DNA of 64,000 bases from Buttiauxella agrestis ATCC 33320 (lineage in GTDB: Bacteria; Pseudomonadota; Gammaproteobacteria; Enterobacterales; Enterobacteriaceae), in NCBI GenBank assembly GCA_024169445.1, contig JALKFA010000001.1, forward strand, positions 496,001 to 560,000, written 5' to 3'. The notes beneath the pieces are model-generated. The model searched no databases and was not told where the DNA came from. It saw only the letters and a program-made list of their open reading frames with translations. A program made the translations under genes and the position numbers. The stretch's first letter is position 1, and every line of letters begins with the position of its first letter. Of this stretch, positions 1-8,716 are shown in pieces.

Positions 1-876
1 TTCTCGGCAGCCTGTGAAAAAATGTTTTATTGCCAGGGTAAAGTTGTCGTAATGGGCATGGGTAAGTCTGGTCACATCGGTAAAAAGATGGCGGCAACGT
101 TTGCCAGCACCGGCACACCTTCATTTTTCGTCCACCCTGGTGAAGCAAGCCACGGCGATCTCGGAATGGTGAGCCCCCAGGATATTGTTATCGCGATTTC
201 AAACTCCGGCGAATCAAACGAAATTCAGGCATTGATTCCTGTTCTCAAGCGCTTACAAGTGCCGCTCATTTGCATCACCAGCCGCCCGGATAGCTCTATG
301 GGTAAAGCGGCAGATATCCATTTGTGTGTCAAAGTCCCGCAAGAAGCCTGCCCTCTTGGTCTGGCTCCAACCTCCAGCACCACAGCAACACTGGTTATGG
401 GTGACGCCCTTGCCGTTGCGTTGCTTAAAGCTCGCGGCTTTACTGCAGAAGATTTTGCACTTTCTCACCCAGGCGGCGCATTGGGTCGTAAACTGTTACT
501 ACGCGTCAGCGATATCATGCACAGCGGTGATGAGATCCCTCATGTCAGTAAAGATGCGTCCTTGCGCGATGCTCTACTGGAAATTACGCGTAAAAATATG
601 GGTATGACCGTAATCTGTGACTCCCTGATGAAAATCGAAGGGATCTTCACCGATGGCGATTTACGACGCGTCTTTGATATGGGCGTTGACCTCCACTCTC
701 TGAATATCGCAGATGTCATGACTGTCGGTGGAATTAGGGTCCGTCCGTCACTCCTGGCTGTGGATGCGCTCAATTTGATGCAATCTCGCCACATTACCTC
801 GGTATTGGTTGCAGATGGCGACCAACTTCTCGGTGTGGTACATATGCATGACATGCTACGCGCTGGCGTGGTTTAA
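1..876 (+). CDS. kdsD: Arabinose 5-phosphate isomerase, cut by window start
   Basis: Interconverts D-ribulose 5-phosphate and D-arabinose 5-phosphate, the first committed step of Kdo synthesis for lipopolysaccharide, in the cytoplasm. The reading frame is open to base 1, so the gene enters from outside; by comparison with the 328-residue E. coli protein about 37 N-terminal residues are missing. What remains holds the sugar-isomerase (SIS) domain, with a glycine-rich GMGKSGHIG stretch, the SNSGES phosphosugar-binding motif and the HPGGALGRKLL segment, followed by two C-terminal CBS domains (IMHSGDEIP onward and DVMTVGGIRV onward). kdsC follows after 16 bases, so the two Kdo-pathway genes are probably cotranscribed. 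Identity is secure; only the 5' end is lacking. Confidence 0.97.
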   Translation, partial: FSAACEKMFYCQGKVVVMGMGKSGHIGKKMAATFASTGTPSFFVHPGEASHGDLGMVSPQDIVIAISNSGESNEIQALIPVLKRLQVPLICITSRPDSSMGKAADIHLCVKVPQEACPLGLAPTSSTTATLVMGDALAVALLKARGFTAEDFALSHPGGALGRKLLLRVSDIMHSGDEIPHVSKDASLRDALLEITRKNMGMTVICDSLMKIEGIFTDGDLRRVFDMGVDLHSLNIADVMTVGGIRVRPSLLAVDALNLMQSRHITSVLVADGDQLLGVVHMHDMLRAGVV

Positions 877-892
877 CAAAGGATTAGCCTTA

Positions 893-1459
893 ATGAGTAA
901 CCATGAAGCGTCACTTGCCACCTGTTATGGCCCGGTAAGCACGCGCGTGATGGAGCGGGCAGAAAACGTGCGCCTGCTTATTTTAGATGTTGACGGTGTC
1001 ATGTCTGATGGCCTGATTTACATGGGTAATAGCGGCGAAGAGCTGAAAGCATTCAACGTGCGTGACGGTTACGGAATTCGCTGCGTGCTGACTTCCGACA
1101 TCGAAGTCGCGATTATTACCGGCCGCAAAGCAAAGCTACTTGAAGACCGATGCGCAACACTCGGGATTACCCATCTCTATCAAGGGCAATCTGACAAGCT
1201 TTTGGCTTTTCACGATCTATTAGATAAGCTCGCCATCCCCGCGGAACATGTTGCTTACGTTGGTGATGATTTAATCGACTGGCCAGTGATGGCAAAAGTG
1301 GGTTTGAGTGTGGCGGTTTCCGACGCTCATCCTTTACTGATTCCTCGTGCCGACTACGTTACACGTATTGCTGGCGGACGTGGGGCGGTTCGCGAAGTCT
1401 GTGATCTTCTGTTACTGGCACAAGGAAAGCTTGATGAGGCCAAAGGGCTATCTATATGA
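893..1459 (+). CDS. kdsC: 3-deoxy-D-manno-octulosonate 8-phosphate phosphatase
   Basis: Hydrolyses Kdo 8-phosphate to Kdo, the last step before CMP activation for inner-core LPS. It is a HAD-superfamily phosphatase: motif I is LILDVDGVMSDG with both nucleophile/acid aspartates, motif II is the Thr of AIITGRK, and motif III/IV is the GDDLIDWPVM segment. The start at 893 gives 188 residues, the E. coli length, and follows an AAGGA-like site; the frame is open further upstream into kdsD, but that extension is not family sequence. The stop overlaps the lptC start by four bases (ATGA), which suggests translational coupling. It has no membrane or secretion signal and acts in the cytoplasm. Confidence 0.97.
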   Translation: MSNHEASLATCYGPVSTRVMERAENVRLLILDVDGVMSDGLIYMGNSGEELKAFNVRDGYGIRCVLTSDIEVAIITGRKAKLLEDRCATLGITHLYQGQSDKLLAFHDLLDKLAIPAEHVAYVGDDLIDWPVMAKVGLSVAVSDAHPLLIPRADYVTRIAGGRGAVREVCDLLLLAQGKLDEAKGLSI

Positions 1460-2031
1460 GTAAGACCAGACGTTGGGTTATCATCCTGCTTTCATTGCTG
1501 GCATTAGTGTTGATTGGCTTAAATCTGGTCGATAAAGACCCCGTTGCTACACCGACGGTAAACAGCAACGAGCCAACCTATCAAAGTGAACATTCCACGA
1601 CGCTCGCCTACAGTCCTGAAGGGGCTCTGAATTATCGGCTGGTTTCGGAACACGTTGAATATTTTTCTGAGACTGCTATTTCGTGGTTTACCAACCCGGT
1701 GATGACGCAGTATGACGAAAACAAAGTGGCAACCTGGTCTTTACGAGCGGATCGCGCCAAACTTACTAACGATCGGATGCTGTATTTGTATGGGAATGTG
1801 GTGCTGACGGCTCTGACGCCGGATTCTCAGCTACGCAAAATTACCACGGACAATGCGCAGGTTAATTTAGTCACTCAGGATGTTGCCTCTGATGACCAGG
1901 TAACCTTGTATGGAACCAGCTTTAACTCCACCGGCCTCAAAATGCGTGGAAATTTACGCAGCAAAAATGCCGAGCTGATTGAAAAGGTTAGAACATCCTA
2001 TGAAATCCAAAATAAACAAACTCAGCCGTAA
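1456..2031 (+). CDS. lptC: LPS export protein LptC, inner-membrane anchor
   Basis: Single-pass inner-membrane component of the Lpt bridge that receives LPS from the LptB2FG transporter and passes it to periplasmic LptA. The 191 residues match E. coli in length. Residues about 7-25 form one hydrophobic helix (WVIILLSLLALVLIGLNLV), and the rest is the periplasmic beta-jellyroll of the OstA/LptC fold. It sits between kdsC (four-base overlap) and lptA, whose start lies inside the last 32 bases of lptC, so the three genes are tightly coupled. This linkage of Kdo synthesis and LPS transport is standard in enterobacteria. Confidence 0.97.
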   Translation: MSKTRRWVIILLSLLALVLIGLNLVDKDPVATPTVNSNEPTYQSEHSTTLAYSPEGALNYRLVSEHVEYFSETAISWFTNPVMTQYDENKVATWSLRADRAKLTNDRMLYLYGNVVLTALTPDSQLRKITTDNAQVNLVTQDVASDDQVTLYGTSFNSTGLKMRGNLRSKNAELIEKVRTSYEIQNKQTQP

Positions 2032-2563
2032 TTTAGTACTAACCAGTACGCTTTTAGCCGCTAGTTTTTCGGCATTTGCGTTGACCGGTGATACCGATCA
2101 GCCGATTCACATTGAATCTGACCAACAGTCGCTGGATATGCAGGGCAACGTCGTCACCTTCACTGGCAATGTGATCGTGACACAAGGCAGTATCAAAATT
2201 AACGCCGACAAAGTGGTTGTGACTCGTCCTGGCGGCGAAGAAGGCAAAGAAGTCATTGATGGTTATGGTAATCCAGCCACGTTCTATCAGATGCAAGATA
2301 GCGGTAAACCCGTTAGCGGCCACTCAGCGACCATGCACTATGAGTTGCAAAACGACTTTGTAGTTCTGACCGGTAATGCTTATCTCGAGCAGGTCGACAG
2401 CAATATCAAAGGCGACAAAATTACTTATCTGGTGAAAGAACAGAAGATGCAGGCCTTTAGCGAAAAAGGTAAACGTGTCACCACCGTTCTGGTCCCTTCT
2501 CAACTGCAGAAAAAAGACGGCCAGGCTCCGGCACCAGCCCCTGCGCAGAAAAAGAGTAACTAA
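2000..2563 (+). CDS. lptA: Periplasmic LPS transport protein LptA
   Basis: Soluble periplasmic subunit that polymerises as a beta-jellyroll filament and carries LPS from LptC to LptD in the outer membrane. The start at 2000 (MKSKINKLSRN) is preferred over an in-frame one at 1979 because it yields 187 residues (E. coli 185) and a proper signal peptide: basic N-region, hydrophobic core, and a likely cleavage after SAFA before LTGDTDQPIHIE. The N-terminal jellyroll is highly conserved; the C-terminus is a variable Ala/Pro/Lys tail. It overlaps the end of lptC by 32 bases, and lptB follows 6 bases after its stop. Confidence 0.97.
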   Translation: MKSKINKLSRNLVLTSTLLAASFSAFALTGDTDQPIHIESDQQSLDMQGNVVTFTGNVIVTQGSIKINADKVVVTRPGGEEGKEVIDGYGNPATFYQMQDSGKPVSGHSATMHYELQNDFVVLTGNAYLEQVDSNIKGDKITYLVKEQKMQAFSEKGKRVTTVLVPSQLQKKDGQAPAPAPAQKKSN

Positions 2564-2569
2564 TTCGTT

Positions 2570-3295
2570 ATGGCTACTTTAATTGCAAAAAATCTCGCCA
2601 AAGCCTACAAAGGCCGCCGCGTCGTTGAAGATGTCAGCCTGGCTGTTAAGTCGGGTGAAATTGTCGGGTTACTTGGCCCAAACGGTGCCGGGAAAACCAC
2701 CACCTTTTACATGGTGGTTGGCATTGTGCCGCGTGACGCCGGCAACATTATTATTGATGATGAAGACATCAGCCTTCTGCCACTTCATGCTCGTGCTCGT
2801 CGAGGTATCGGCTACTTACCGCAAGAAGCGTCTATTTTCCGCCGTTTAAGTGTGTTCGATAACTTAATGGCTGTGCTGCAAATCCGTGACGATCTTTCTG
2901 TTGAGCAGCGTGATGACCGCGCTAATGAGCTGATGGAAGAATTCCACATCGAACATTTGCGTAATAACCTCGGGCAGTCATTGTCTGGTGGCGAGCGTCG
3001 TCGTGTCGAAATTGCCCGAGCATTAGCCGCAAATCCAAAATTTATTCTTCTGGATGAACCTTTTGCTGGTGTTGACCCAATATCCGTCATCGACATCAAG
3101 CGAATCATTGAGCATCTGCGCGACAGTGGGCTCGGGGTGTTGATTACTGACCATAACGTACGCGAAACGCTGGCTGTTTGTGAACGTGCCTACATCGTAA
3201 GCCAGGGCCATTTAATCGCCCATGGCACTCCAGCCGAAATCCTGGAAGACGAGCATGTTAAGCGCGTGTATCTGGGCGAAGAGTTCAGACTCTGA
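2570..3295 (+). CDS. lptB: LPS export ABC transporter ATP-binding protein
   Basis: ATPase of the LptB2FG complex that extracts LPS from the outer leaflet of the inner membrane; cytoplasmic, membrane-associated through LptF/LptG, which are encoded elsewhere. All ABC motifs are intact in 241 residues: Walker [10 protein letters not shown] (about 36-44), Q-loop in YLPQEAS, signature [13 protein letters not shown] (about 138-150), Walker B FILLDEP with Glu163, and the H-loop ITDHN with His195. It lies 6 bases after lptA. It is followed not by a terminator but by an ERIC repeat and rpoN, so read-through into rpoN is likely. Confidence 0.97.
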   Translation: MATLIAKNLAKAYKGRRVVEDVSLAVKSGEIVGLLGPNGAGKTTTFYMVVGIVPRDAGNIIIDDEDISLLPLHARARRGIGYLPQEASIFRRLSVFDNLMAVLQIRDDLSVEQRDDRANELMEEFHIEHLRNNLGQSLSGGERRRVEIARALAANPKFILLDEPFAGVDPISVIDIKRIIEHLRDSGLGVLITDHNVRETLAVCERAYIVSQGHLIAHGTPAEILEDEHVKRVYLGEEFRL

Positions 3296-3319
3296 TAGGG
3301 TAGTAAAAATTATAATATT

Positions 3320-3445
3320 TATACTCAAAATAATTCGAGTTGCAGGTAGGCGACAAGGGAGTTCATCCCAGGAGCTTACTTGAGTAAGTGACTGGGGTGA
3401 AGGAGTGCAGTCAACACCCCTGCAGCTCGAAGTATGACGAGTATA
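3320..3445 (+). repeat. ERIC repeat, copy 1 (lptB-rpoN)
   Basis: A 126-base enterobacterial repetitive intergenic consensus element. It begins TATACTCAAAATAATTCGAG, carries the conserved core GAGCTTACTTGAGTAAGTGA followed by CTGGGGTGA, and ends GAAGTATGACGAGTATA. The ends form the imperfect inverted repeat typical of ERIC, bounded by TA. The rpoN start codon lies only 23 bases downstream, so the element occupies essentially the whole rpoN leader and would fold into a long hairpin in the lptB-rpoN transcript. It is in the same orientation as copy 2 at 5237-5360. Confidence 0.95.
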
Positions 3446-3468
3446 ACCTGAGGAAGCTCGCTCTGAAT

Positions 3469-4902
3469 ATGAAGCAAGGTTTGCAATTACGGCTTAGCCA
3501 ACAACTTGCTATGACTCCCCAGTTACAGCAGGCAATTCGTCTGTTGCAACTTTCGACGTTAGAGCTACAGCAAGAACTTCAGCAAGCACTGGAAAGTAAC
3601 CCACTGCTTGAGCAAACCGATCTGCATGAAGAAGTTGAAACTCAGGAAGTACGTGAAAACGAAGCGTTAGATACCCGTGAGGCGCTTGAGCAAAAAGAAA
3701 TGCCTGACGAGTTACCGCTGGATACCAGTTGGGACGAAATCTACACCGCAGGCACTCCATCAGGAACCGGAAGCGATTATATCGACGACGAATTGCCGGT
3801 TTATCAGGGGGAAACGACCCAGTCTCTTCAGGATTATCTGATGTGGCAGGTTGATCTCACCCCGTTTTCAGATACTGACACAGCAATTGCGACCTCTATT
3901 GTCGATGCCGTTGACGAAATGGGTTATCTCACAGTTTCTCTGGAAGAAATTCTGGAAAGCATGGGTGATGACGAAATCACCCTCGACGAAGTGGAAGCCG
4001 TACTCAAACGCGTTCAACGCTTCGATCCTGTGGGTGTTGCCGCACGTGATCTACGCGATTGCCTGCTCATACAGCTTTCACAGTTCGCTCGCGAAACGCC
4101 ATGGTTAACCGAAGCCAGCTTGATTGTCAGCGATCACCTGGATCTGCTCGCTAACCATGACTTCCGCAGCCTGATGCGCGTCACCCGTCTGAAAGAAGAG
4201 GTGCTGAAAGAGGCAATGTGCCTGATTCAGTCTCTTGACCCACGCCCAGGGCAATCCATTCAGACCGGTGAACCGGAATATGTCATACCGGATGTTCTGG
4301 TGAAAAAAACGCAAGGTCACTGGACTGTAGAACTCAATGCCGACAGCCTCCCTCGCCTGAAAATAAACCAGCAGTACGCTGCAATGGGCACCAGTGCCCG
4401 CAATGACAGCGACTCGCAATTTATTCGCAGTAATCTGCAAGAAGCAAAGTGGCTGATTAAGAGCCTGGAAAGCCGGAACGACACGCTGCTGCGCGTCAGT
4501 CGCTGTATCGTTGAACAGCAACAAGGCTTTTTTGAACACGGCGAAGAGCACATGAAACCGATGGTGCTTGCTGATATCGCTCAGGTCGTAGAAATGCATG
4601 AATCGACCATTTCCCGAGTGACCACGCAAAAATATTTACATAGCCCACGCGGCATTTTTGAATTGAAGTATTTCTTCTCAAGCCACGTTAATACCGAAGG
4701 TGGAGGTGAAGCCTCCTCGACGGCAATTCGTGCATTGGTGAAGAAATTAATTGCTGCGGAAAACCCTGCGAAACCACTGAGTGATAGCAAGTTAACGACT
4801 ATGCTATCGGATCAGGGGATCATGGTGGCACGCCGCACTGTTGCGAAGTACCGAGAGTCTTTATCCATACCACCGTCAAATCAGCGTAAACAGTTGGTTT
4901 GA
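3469..4902 (+). CDS. rpoN: RNA polymerase sigma-54 factor
   Basis: Sigma factor for nitrogen, phage-shock, formate and other enhancer-dependent promoters. The start at 3469 ([15 protein letters not shown]) gives 477 residues, the E. coli length; an in-frame start at 3388 would translate the ERIC repeat and is rejected. Domains in order: Gln/Leu-rich region I (about 1-50), acidic region II, the core-binding domain, and the C-terminal DNA-binding part with a helix-turn-helix ([16 protein letters not shown]) and the RpoN box [10 protein letters not shown] near the end. hpf follows after 22 bases, and ptsN, rapZ and npr complete the usual cluster linking sigma-54 with the nitrogen PTS. Confidence 0.98.
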   Translation: MKQGLQLRLSQQLAMTPQLQQAIRLLQLSTLELQQELQQALESNPLLEQTDLHEEVETQEVRENEALDTREALEQKEMPDELPLDTSWDEIYTAGTPSGTGSDYIDDELPVYQGETTQSLQDYLMWQVDLTPFSDTDTAIATSIVDAVDEMGYLTVSLEEILESMGDDEITLDEVEAVLKRVQRFDPVGVAARDLRDCLLIQLSQFARETPWLTEASLIVSDHLDLLANHDFRSLMRVTRLKEEVLKEAMCLIQSLDPRPGQSIQTGEPEYVIPDVLVKKTQGHWTVELNADSLPRLKINQQYAAMGTSARNDSDSQFIRSNLQEAKWLIKSLESRNDTLLRVSRCIVEQQQGFFEHGEEHMKPMVLADIAQVVEMHESTISRVTTQKYLHSPRGIFELKYFFSSHVNTEGGGEASSTAIRALVKKLIAAENPAKPLSDSKLTTMLSDQGIMVARRTVAKYRESLSIPPSNQRKQLV

Positions 4903-4924
4903 CTTAACCGATAAGGAAGACACT

Positions 4925-5212
4925 ATGCAGCTCAACATTACAGGACATAACGTCGAAATCACTGACGCACTGCGCGAATTTGTGAGTACGAAGTTTGCCA
5001 AACTGGAGCAGTACTTCGATAGAATTAACCAAGTCTATATTGTGTTAAAAGTGGAAAAAGTCACGCATATTGCCGATTCAACGCTTCATGTAAATGGTGG
5101 TGAAATTCATGCCAGCGCGGAAGGGCAGGATATGTATGCGGCGATTGACGGTCTGATTGATAAACTGGCTCGCCAGTTAACCAAACATAAAGATAAACTA
5201 AAACAACACTGA
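4925..5212 (+). CDS. hpf: Ribosome hibernation promoting factor (short HPF)
   Basis: Binds the 30S decoding centre in stationary phase and, with RMF, turns 70S ribosomes into inactive 100S dimers. The start at 4925 (MQLNITGHN) gives 95 residues, as in E. coli, and follows an AAGGA site; an in-frame start at 4841 would overlap rpoN and is not needed. The protein is the single S30AE beta-alpha-beta-beta-beta-alpha domain with a basic C-terminus (KLARQLTKHKDKLKQH) and lacks the dimerising extension of long-type HPF. It lies 22 bases after rpoN and is followed by ERIC copy 2, then ptsN. Confidence 0.97.
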   Translation: MQLNITGHNVEITDALREFVSTKFAKLEQYFDRINQVYIVLKVEKVTHIADSTLHVNGGEIHASAEGQDMYAAIDGLIDKLARQLTKHKDKLKQH

Positions 5213-5236
5213 TAATCCGGGCAACTGTTTAAGCAG

Positions 5237-5360
5237 TTACCCAAAATAATTCGAGTTGCAGAAAGGCGGCTACACAGTGAATCCCCATGAGCTTACTCTG
5301 GTAAGTGACTGGGGTGAGCGAGGAAGCCAACGCATATGCAACTTGAAGTATGAAGGGTAA
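5237..5360 (+). repeat. ERIC repeat, copy 2 (hpf-ptsN)
   Basis: A second ERIC element of about 124 bases, framed by TTACCC and GGGTAA. It contains AAAATAATTCGAGTTGCAG, the near-consensus core GTGAATCCCCATGAGCTTAC and GTAAGTGACTGGGGTGAGCG, and ends near AACTTGAAGTATGAAGGG. This copy matches the widely used ERIC consensus primer sites more closely than copy 1. It lies between the hpf stop and the ptsN start, about 60 bases before ptsN. Confidence 0.95.
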
Positions 5361-5419
5361 AGACGGCTCGTTGCGTGGAGTAGCGGGCCGTTAGCATAAC
5401 AGGGTGCTTAGGTGAACTT

Positions 5420-5911
5420 ATGATGAACAACGATTCTGCTCTACAACTTAGTCAAGTCCTGAACAAGGAATGTACCCGTACCAACGTACATTGCCAGAGT
5501 AAAAAGCGTGCACTGGAAATCATCAGTGAACTGGCAGCAAAACAGCTCGGCCTGCCACCACAAGTGGTATTTGAGGCTGTATTGACGCGCGAACGCATGG
5601 GCAGTACCGGTATCGGAAATGGCATCGCCATTCCCCATGGGAAACTGGAAGAAGATACGACTCGTGCCGTTGGGGTGTTTATTAAACTGGAAACCCCTAT
5701 CGCTTTTGACGCCATCGATAACCAACCGGTTGACCTGATGTTTGCGCTGCTTGTTCCTGCGGATCAAACAAAAACGCACTTACATACTTTGTCTCTGGTA
5801 GCAAAACGTCTGGCTGACAAAACGATTTGCCGCCGCCTGCGTTCTGCACAGAGCGATGAAGAGCTTTATCAGATCATTACCGAAACAGAACAAGGTAGTG
5901 AAAGTGAATAA
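5420..5911 (+). CDS. ptsN: Nitrogen PTS enzyme IIA (EIIA-Ntr)
   Basis: Terminal phosphocarrier of the nitrogen phosphotransferase system (EI-Ntr, NPr, EIIA-Ntr). It regulates potassium uptake, phosphate sensing and other functions by protein contact rather than transporting sugar. The 163 residues form one PTS EIIA type-2 domain, with the phosphorylated His73 in [10 protein letters not shown]. Two ATG codons stand side by side at 5420 and 5423; the first gives the E. coli length and register. It follows ERIC copy 2 and precedes rapZ by 53 bases, and its phosphodonor npr is two genes downstream. Confidence 0.97.
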   Translation: MMNNDSALQLSQVLNKECTRTNVHCQSKKRALEIISELAAKQLGLPPQVVFEAVLTRERMGSTGIGNGIAIPHGKLEEDTTRAVGVFIKLETPIAFDAIDNQPVDLMFALLVPADQTKTHLHTLSLVAKRLADKTICRRLRSAQSDEELYQIITETEQGSESE

Positions 5912-5964
5912 TCTGGCTGCGGTCACGGGTATGCCGCAGCAAGAAAAGTTGGGGGAGTGAAAAC

Positions 5965-6819
5965 ATGGTGCTGATGATTGTCAGCGGCCGCTCTGGTTCA
6001 GGGAAGTCTGTAGCCTTGCGTGCACTAGAAGATATGGGATTCTACTGTGTAGATAACCTACCAGTGGTGCTATTACCTGATCTTGCTAAAACCCTCGCAG
6101 AACGCCAAATTTCTGCGGCAGTCAGCATCGACGTGCGTAACATGCCGGAAAATCCGGAGATCTTTGAACAGGCAATGACCAATCTGCCTGACTCATTCTC
6201 ACCACAATTGTTATTCCTTGATGCCGATCGCAACACGCTGATTCGTCGTTATAGTGATACGCGCCGCTTGCACCCGCTTTCCAGTAAAAATCTCTCGCTG
6301 GAAAGTGCGATAGATGAAGAAAGTGACTTGCTGGAGCCATTGAAATCCAGAGCCGATCTGATCATCGACACCTCTGAGATGTCGGTGCATGAGCTCGCGG
6401 AAATGCTGCGTACCCGTTTGCTTGGTAAACGTGAACGTGAGCTGACAATGGTGTTCGAGTCCTTTGGCTTTAAACATGGTATTCCGATTGATGCGGATTA
6501 CGTGTTCGATGTGCGCTTCCTGCCAAACCCGCACTGGGACCCGAAGCTGCGCCCGATGACCGGTCTGGACAGACCTGTTGCTGCGTTCCTCGACCGTCAT
6601 ACCGAAGTCCACAATTTTATCTACCAGACGCGTAGCTATCTTGAGCTATGGTTACCTATGCTGGAAACCAATAACCGCAGCTATCTAACTGTGGCGATTG
6701 GCTGTACCGGCGGTAAACACCGTTCAGTTTATATCGCTGAACAGTTGGCAGATTATTTCCGTTCACGCGGCAAGAACGTGCAATCCCGTCACCGCACGCT
6801 GGAAAAACGTAAAACATGA
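5965..6819 (+). CDS. rapZ: RNase adapter protein RapZ
   Basis: RNA-binding adapter that delivers the sRNA GlmZ to RNase E for cleavage and so tunes glucosamine 6-phosphate synthase to amino-sugar need. The 284 residues match E. coli. The N-terminal domain has a P-loop GRSGSGKS (residues 8-15). The C-terminal domain carries the conserved [14 protein letters not shown] segment and ends in the basic RNA-binding tail [17 protein letters not shown]. The stop overlaps the npr start by four bases (ATGA), so the two are translationally coupled. Confidence 0.97.
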   Translation: MVLMIVSGRSGSGKSVALRALEDMGFYCVDNLPVVLLPDLAKTLAERQISAAVSIDVRNMPENPEIFEQAMTNLPDSFSPQLLFLDADRNTLIRRYSDTRRLHPLSSKNLSLESAIDEESDLLEPLKSRADLIIDTSEMSVHELAEMLRTRLLGKRERELTMVFESFGFKHGIPIDADYVFDVRFLPNPHWDPKLRPMTGLDRPVAAFLDRHTEVHNFIYQTRSYLELWLPMLETNNRSYLTVAIGCTGGKHRSVYIAEQLADYFRSRGKNVQSRHRTLEKRKT

Positions 6820-7088
6820 CCGTAAAACAGACCGTTGAGATAACCAACAAACTGGGCATGCACGCACGCCCAGCGATGAAGCTGTTCGAACTGGTACAAA
6901 GCTTTGACGCCGAAGTGATGCTGCGCAACGAGGCTGGCACGGAAGCTGAAGCCAATAGCGTCATTGCATTGCTGATGCTGGATTCTGCTAAAGGGGGTCA
7001 CATTGAAATTGAAGTCACTGGCCCCGAAGAAGAACAGGCATTGAACGCCGTTATCGCGCTATTCAATGCCGGTTTTGACGAAGACTAA
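6816..7088 (+). CDS. npr: Nitrogen PTS phosphocarrier protein NPr
   Basis: HPr-like protein that moves phosphate from EI-Ntr (PtsP, elsewhere) to EIIA-Ntr (ptsN, two genes upstream). The 90 residues form one HPr fold; the phosphorylated histidine is His16 in [11 protein letters not shown]. Downstream of the conserved histidine the Ser-containing helix region differs from sugar-PTS HPr, as expected for NPr. Its start is inside the rapZ stop. It ends the kdsD-npr gene run; only 5 bases separate it from the convergent mtgA, with no obvious terminator in the gap. Confidence 0.96.
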   Translation: MTVKQTVEITNKLGMHARPAMKLFELVQSFDAEVMLRNEAGTEAEANSVIALLMLDSAKGGHIEIEVTGPEEEQALNAVIALFNAGFDED

Positions 7089-7093
7089 CTAAC

Positions 7094-7822
7094 TCACTTC
7101 AACTCATGCTGCGCCATAAACGATTCGCCACCTAGCTGGCGCATCTGGCGCAAAATCCATTGCTGACGCTGGTGTACATAACCGGAAGGTGCATTCGCTT
7201 TAAAGCGGATGGGATTAGGTAGAACGGCTGCGAGAAGTGCTGCTTCTGATGCCGTAAGGCGGCTGGCAGGTTTATGGAAATAGCGCTGCGAGGCGGCTTC
7301 CACACCAAAAACCCCATCACCAAACTCCGCGATATTCAGGTAAACCGCCAGGATGCGGCGTTTAGTCCAGACCACTTCCATGCCAAGGGTCAATCCCGCT
7401 TCCAGGCCTTTGCGCAGATAACTACGACCATCCCACAGGAATAGGTTTTTCGCCGTTTGCTGAGAGAGTGTGGATGCACCACGAACGCGATTTTCATTTC
7501 GCTCATTATGTGCAATAGCTTTTTCAATTGCCGTTACATCAAACCCCCAGTGATCAGGGAATTTCTGGTCTTCTGCCGCAATCACCGCCAGCCCCATCCA
7601 CGGCGAGATCTCGTCCATGCTCACCCAATCCGAGTGCGCAACATAACTAAAATCACCGCTGAACCAGGCACTAAACTGCCGCTCGACCATCACTGCTGAA
7701 AACGGCACCGGCATAAAACTAAACAGGATTATCCCGGCCAGCCAAATTCCCGCCAGTGCCAGTAGACCACGCAACAGCCAGCGCTTGAAAAAGCTCAAGA
7801 GCGCGATACGCCCTTTCTTCAT
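7094..7822 (-). CDS. mtgA: Monofunctional peptidoglycan transglycosylase
   Basis: Glycosyltransferase family 51 enzyme that polymerises lipid II into glycan strands at the inner membrane; it lacks the transpeptidase domain of class A PBPs. The 242 residues (E. coli 242) start with a basic segment and one hydrophobic helix (about 15-36), then the GT51 domain with the catalytic Glu84 in [17 protein letters not shown], the RGASTLSQQ motif and the [11 protein letters not shown] motif. It overlaps the end of elbB by four bases and is probably cotranscribed with it. Confidence 0.96.
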   Translation of the reverse strand: MKKGRIALLSFFKRWLLRGLLALAGIWLAGIILFSFMPVPFSAVMVERQFSAWFSGDFSYVAHSDWVSMDEISPWMGLAVIAAEDQKFPDHWGFDVTAIEKAIAHNERNENRVRGASTLSQQTAKNLFLWDGRSYLRKGLEAGLTLGMEVVWTKRRILAVYLNIAEFGDGVFGVEAASQRYFHKPASRLTASEAALLAAVLPNPIRFKANAPSGYVHQRQQWILRQMRQLGGESFMAQHELK

Positions 7823-8472
7823 GCAGTCATATCCACGACACGGGCCACCAGCTTTTCGATACCCATTGCGGCTTCATCGATACGGGTCGCCAGCATATAA
7901 GCAGGCGTGGTCACCACTTTGTGTTCTTCATCAACCACAATATCGTCAACCGGGCACGGAACATGTTCGGCCCCCATTTCTTCAACGACTTCTGCCGTGT
8001 CGATATCTGTACCGATAGTCAAACGCACCGGCACATCAAGAATTTTTGGTAACATCACTGGGGCAATACAAATAAAGCCGAGTGGTTTACCCTGGGCATG
8101 GCAATCACGAGCCAGACGGCGTAGATCGCTATCAATCTGGCAGTCGCTCCCATGGCTTGCAAAATTACATAAGTTTTTCGCCGCGCCAAAACCGCCAGGC
8201 ACAATAAGCGCATCCAGTTGACTGGCATCGGCCTGCGCTAATGGCGCTACCGCACCACGAGTAATTCGCGCCGCTTCAGCCAGCACATTACGATGCTCAA
8301 TAGACTTATTATTAGTCAGGTGATTAATAACATCTGCTTGAGGTTTATCGGGTGCAAAACATACCGCTTCAGCACCTGACCGAGCGATAGCCAGCAGGGT
8401 AATCACAGCTTCCTGAATCTCACTTCCGTCGTAGACCCCACACCCACTGAGCACCACACCAATCTTCTTCAT
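7819..8472 (-). CDS. elbB: Glyoxalase ElbB, DJ-1/PfpI family
   Basis: Cytoplasmic class-III glutamine-amidotransferase-like protein; the E. coli homologue has weak glyoxalase activity, and the older name refers to an isoprenoid-related phenotype. The 217 residues match E. coli exactly in length. The nucleophile elbow is seen at GFICIAP with Cys135, and the glycine loop at [10 protein letters not shown] (about 91-100). The start is preceded by an AAAGGAAT-type site. mtgA overlaps it downstream by four bases. The upstream gap to arcB holds the divergent arcZ gene. The physiological substrate remains poorly defined for the family. Confidence 0.95.
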   Translation of the reverse strand: MKKIGVVLSGCGVYDGSEIQEAVITLLAIARSGAEAVCFAPDKPQADVINHLTNNKSIEHRNVLAEAARITRGAVAPLAQADASQLDALIVPGGFGAAKNLCNFASHGSDCQIDSDLRRLARDCHAQGKPLGFICIAPVMLPKILDVPVRLTIGTDIDTAEVVEEMGAEHVPCPVDDIVVDEEHKVVTTPAYMLATRIDEAAMGIEKLVARVVDMTA

Positions 8473-8589
8473 TCAGCCATTCCTTTTCATCATGCAAATT
8501 TCATCATCAGTTATGATGATTTGATCGCTATGCTTCACACATTTTACTGTTTCATGTAACAAACTATTTAAGATTTGCTATCTTAATGC

Positions 8590-8716
8590 CTGAGCAGCAC
8601 ACAAGATTATCGGCTGCGCCATTTGGATAAAGACTTATAACTCAACGGCGCAACCTGACTTTTCCCTGGTGTTGGCGCAGAATTCGCGCACCCCGGTTTA
8701 TCCGGGGTCATTTTTT
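8590..8716 (+). ncRNA. arcZ: ArcZ Hfq-dependent small RNA
   Basis: Trans-acting sRNA that activates rpoS translation and represses many motility and metabolism mRNAs, and is itself repressed by ArcA under low oxygen. The position between elbB and arcB, on the opposite strand, matches E. coli. The seed-containing 3' half is nearly identical to the known one: TTTCCCTGGTGTTGGCGCAG, then ATTCGCGCACCCCGG, and a terminator hairpin CCCCGG/CCGGGG with six Ts at 8711-8716. The 5' half is diverged, as usual. A possible -10 (TATCTT, 8579-8584) sets a start near 8590; the 5' end is approximate. The terminator overlaps the last codons of arcB. Confidence 0.92.
8691..8716 (+). terminator. ArcZ terminator inside arcB 3' end
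   Basis: GC-rich stem CCCCGG / CCGGGG around a short T-rich loop, then TCA and six Ts. The T tract is the complement of the two final lysine codons of arcB, and TCA is the complement of its stop codon, so the same bases serve both genes. Confidence 0.92.

Noticed and set aside
3388-3468. In-frame N-terminal extension of rpoN by 27 codons
   Set aside because: The extra codons are translated from the ERIC repeat; the start at 3469 gives the exact family length.
4105-4629. 174-codon frame antisense to rpoN
   Set aside because: Shadow frame within rpoN; no ribosome site or conserved sequence.
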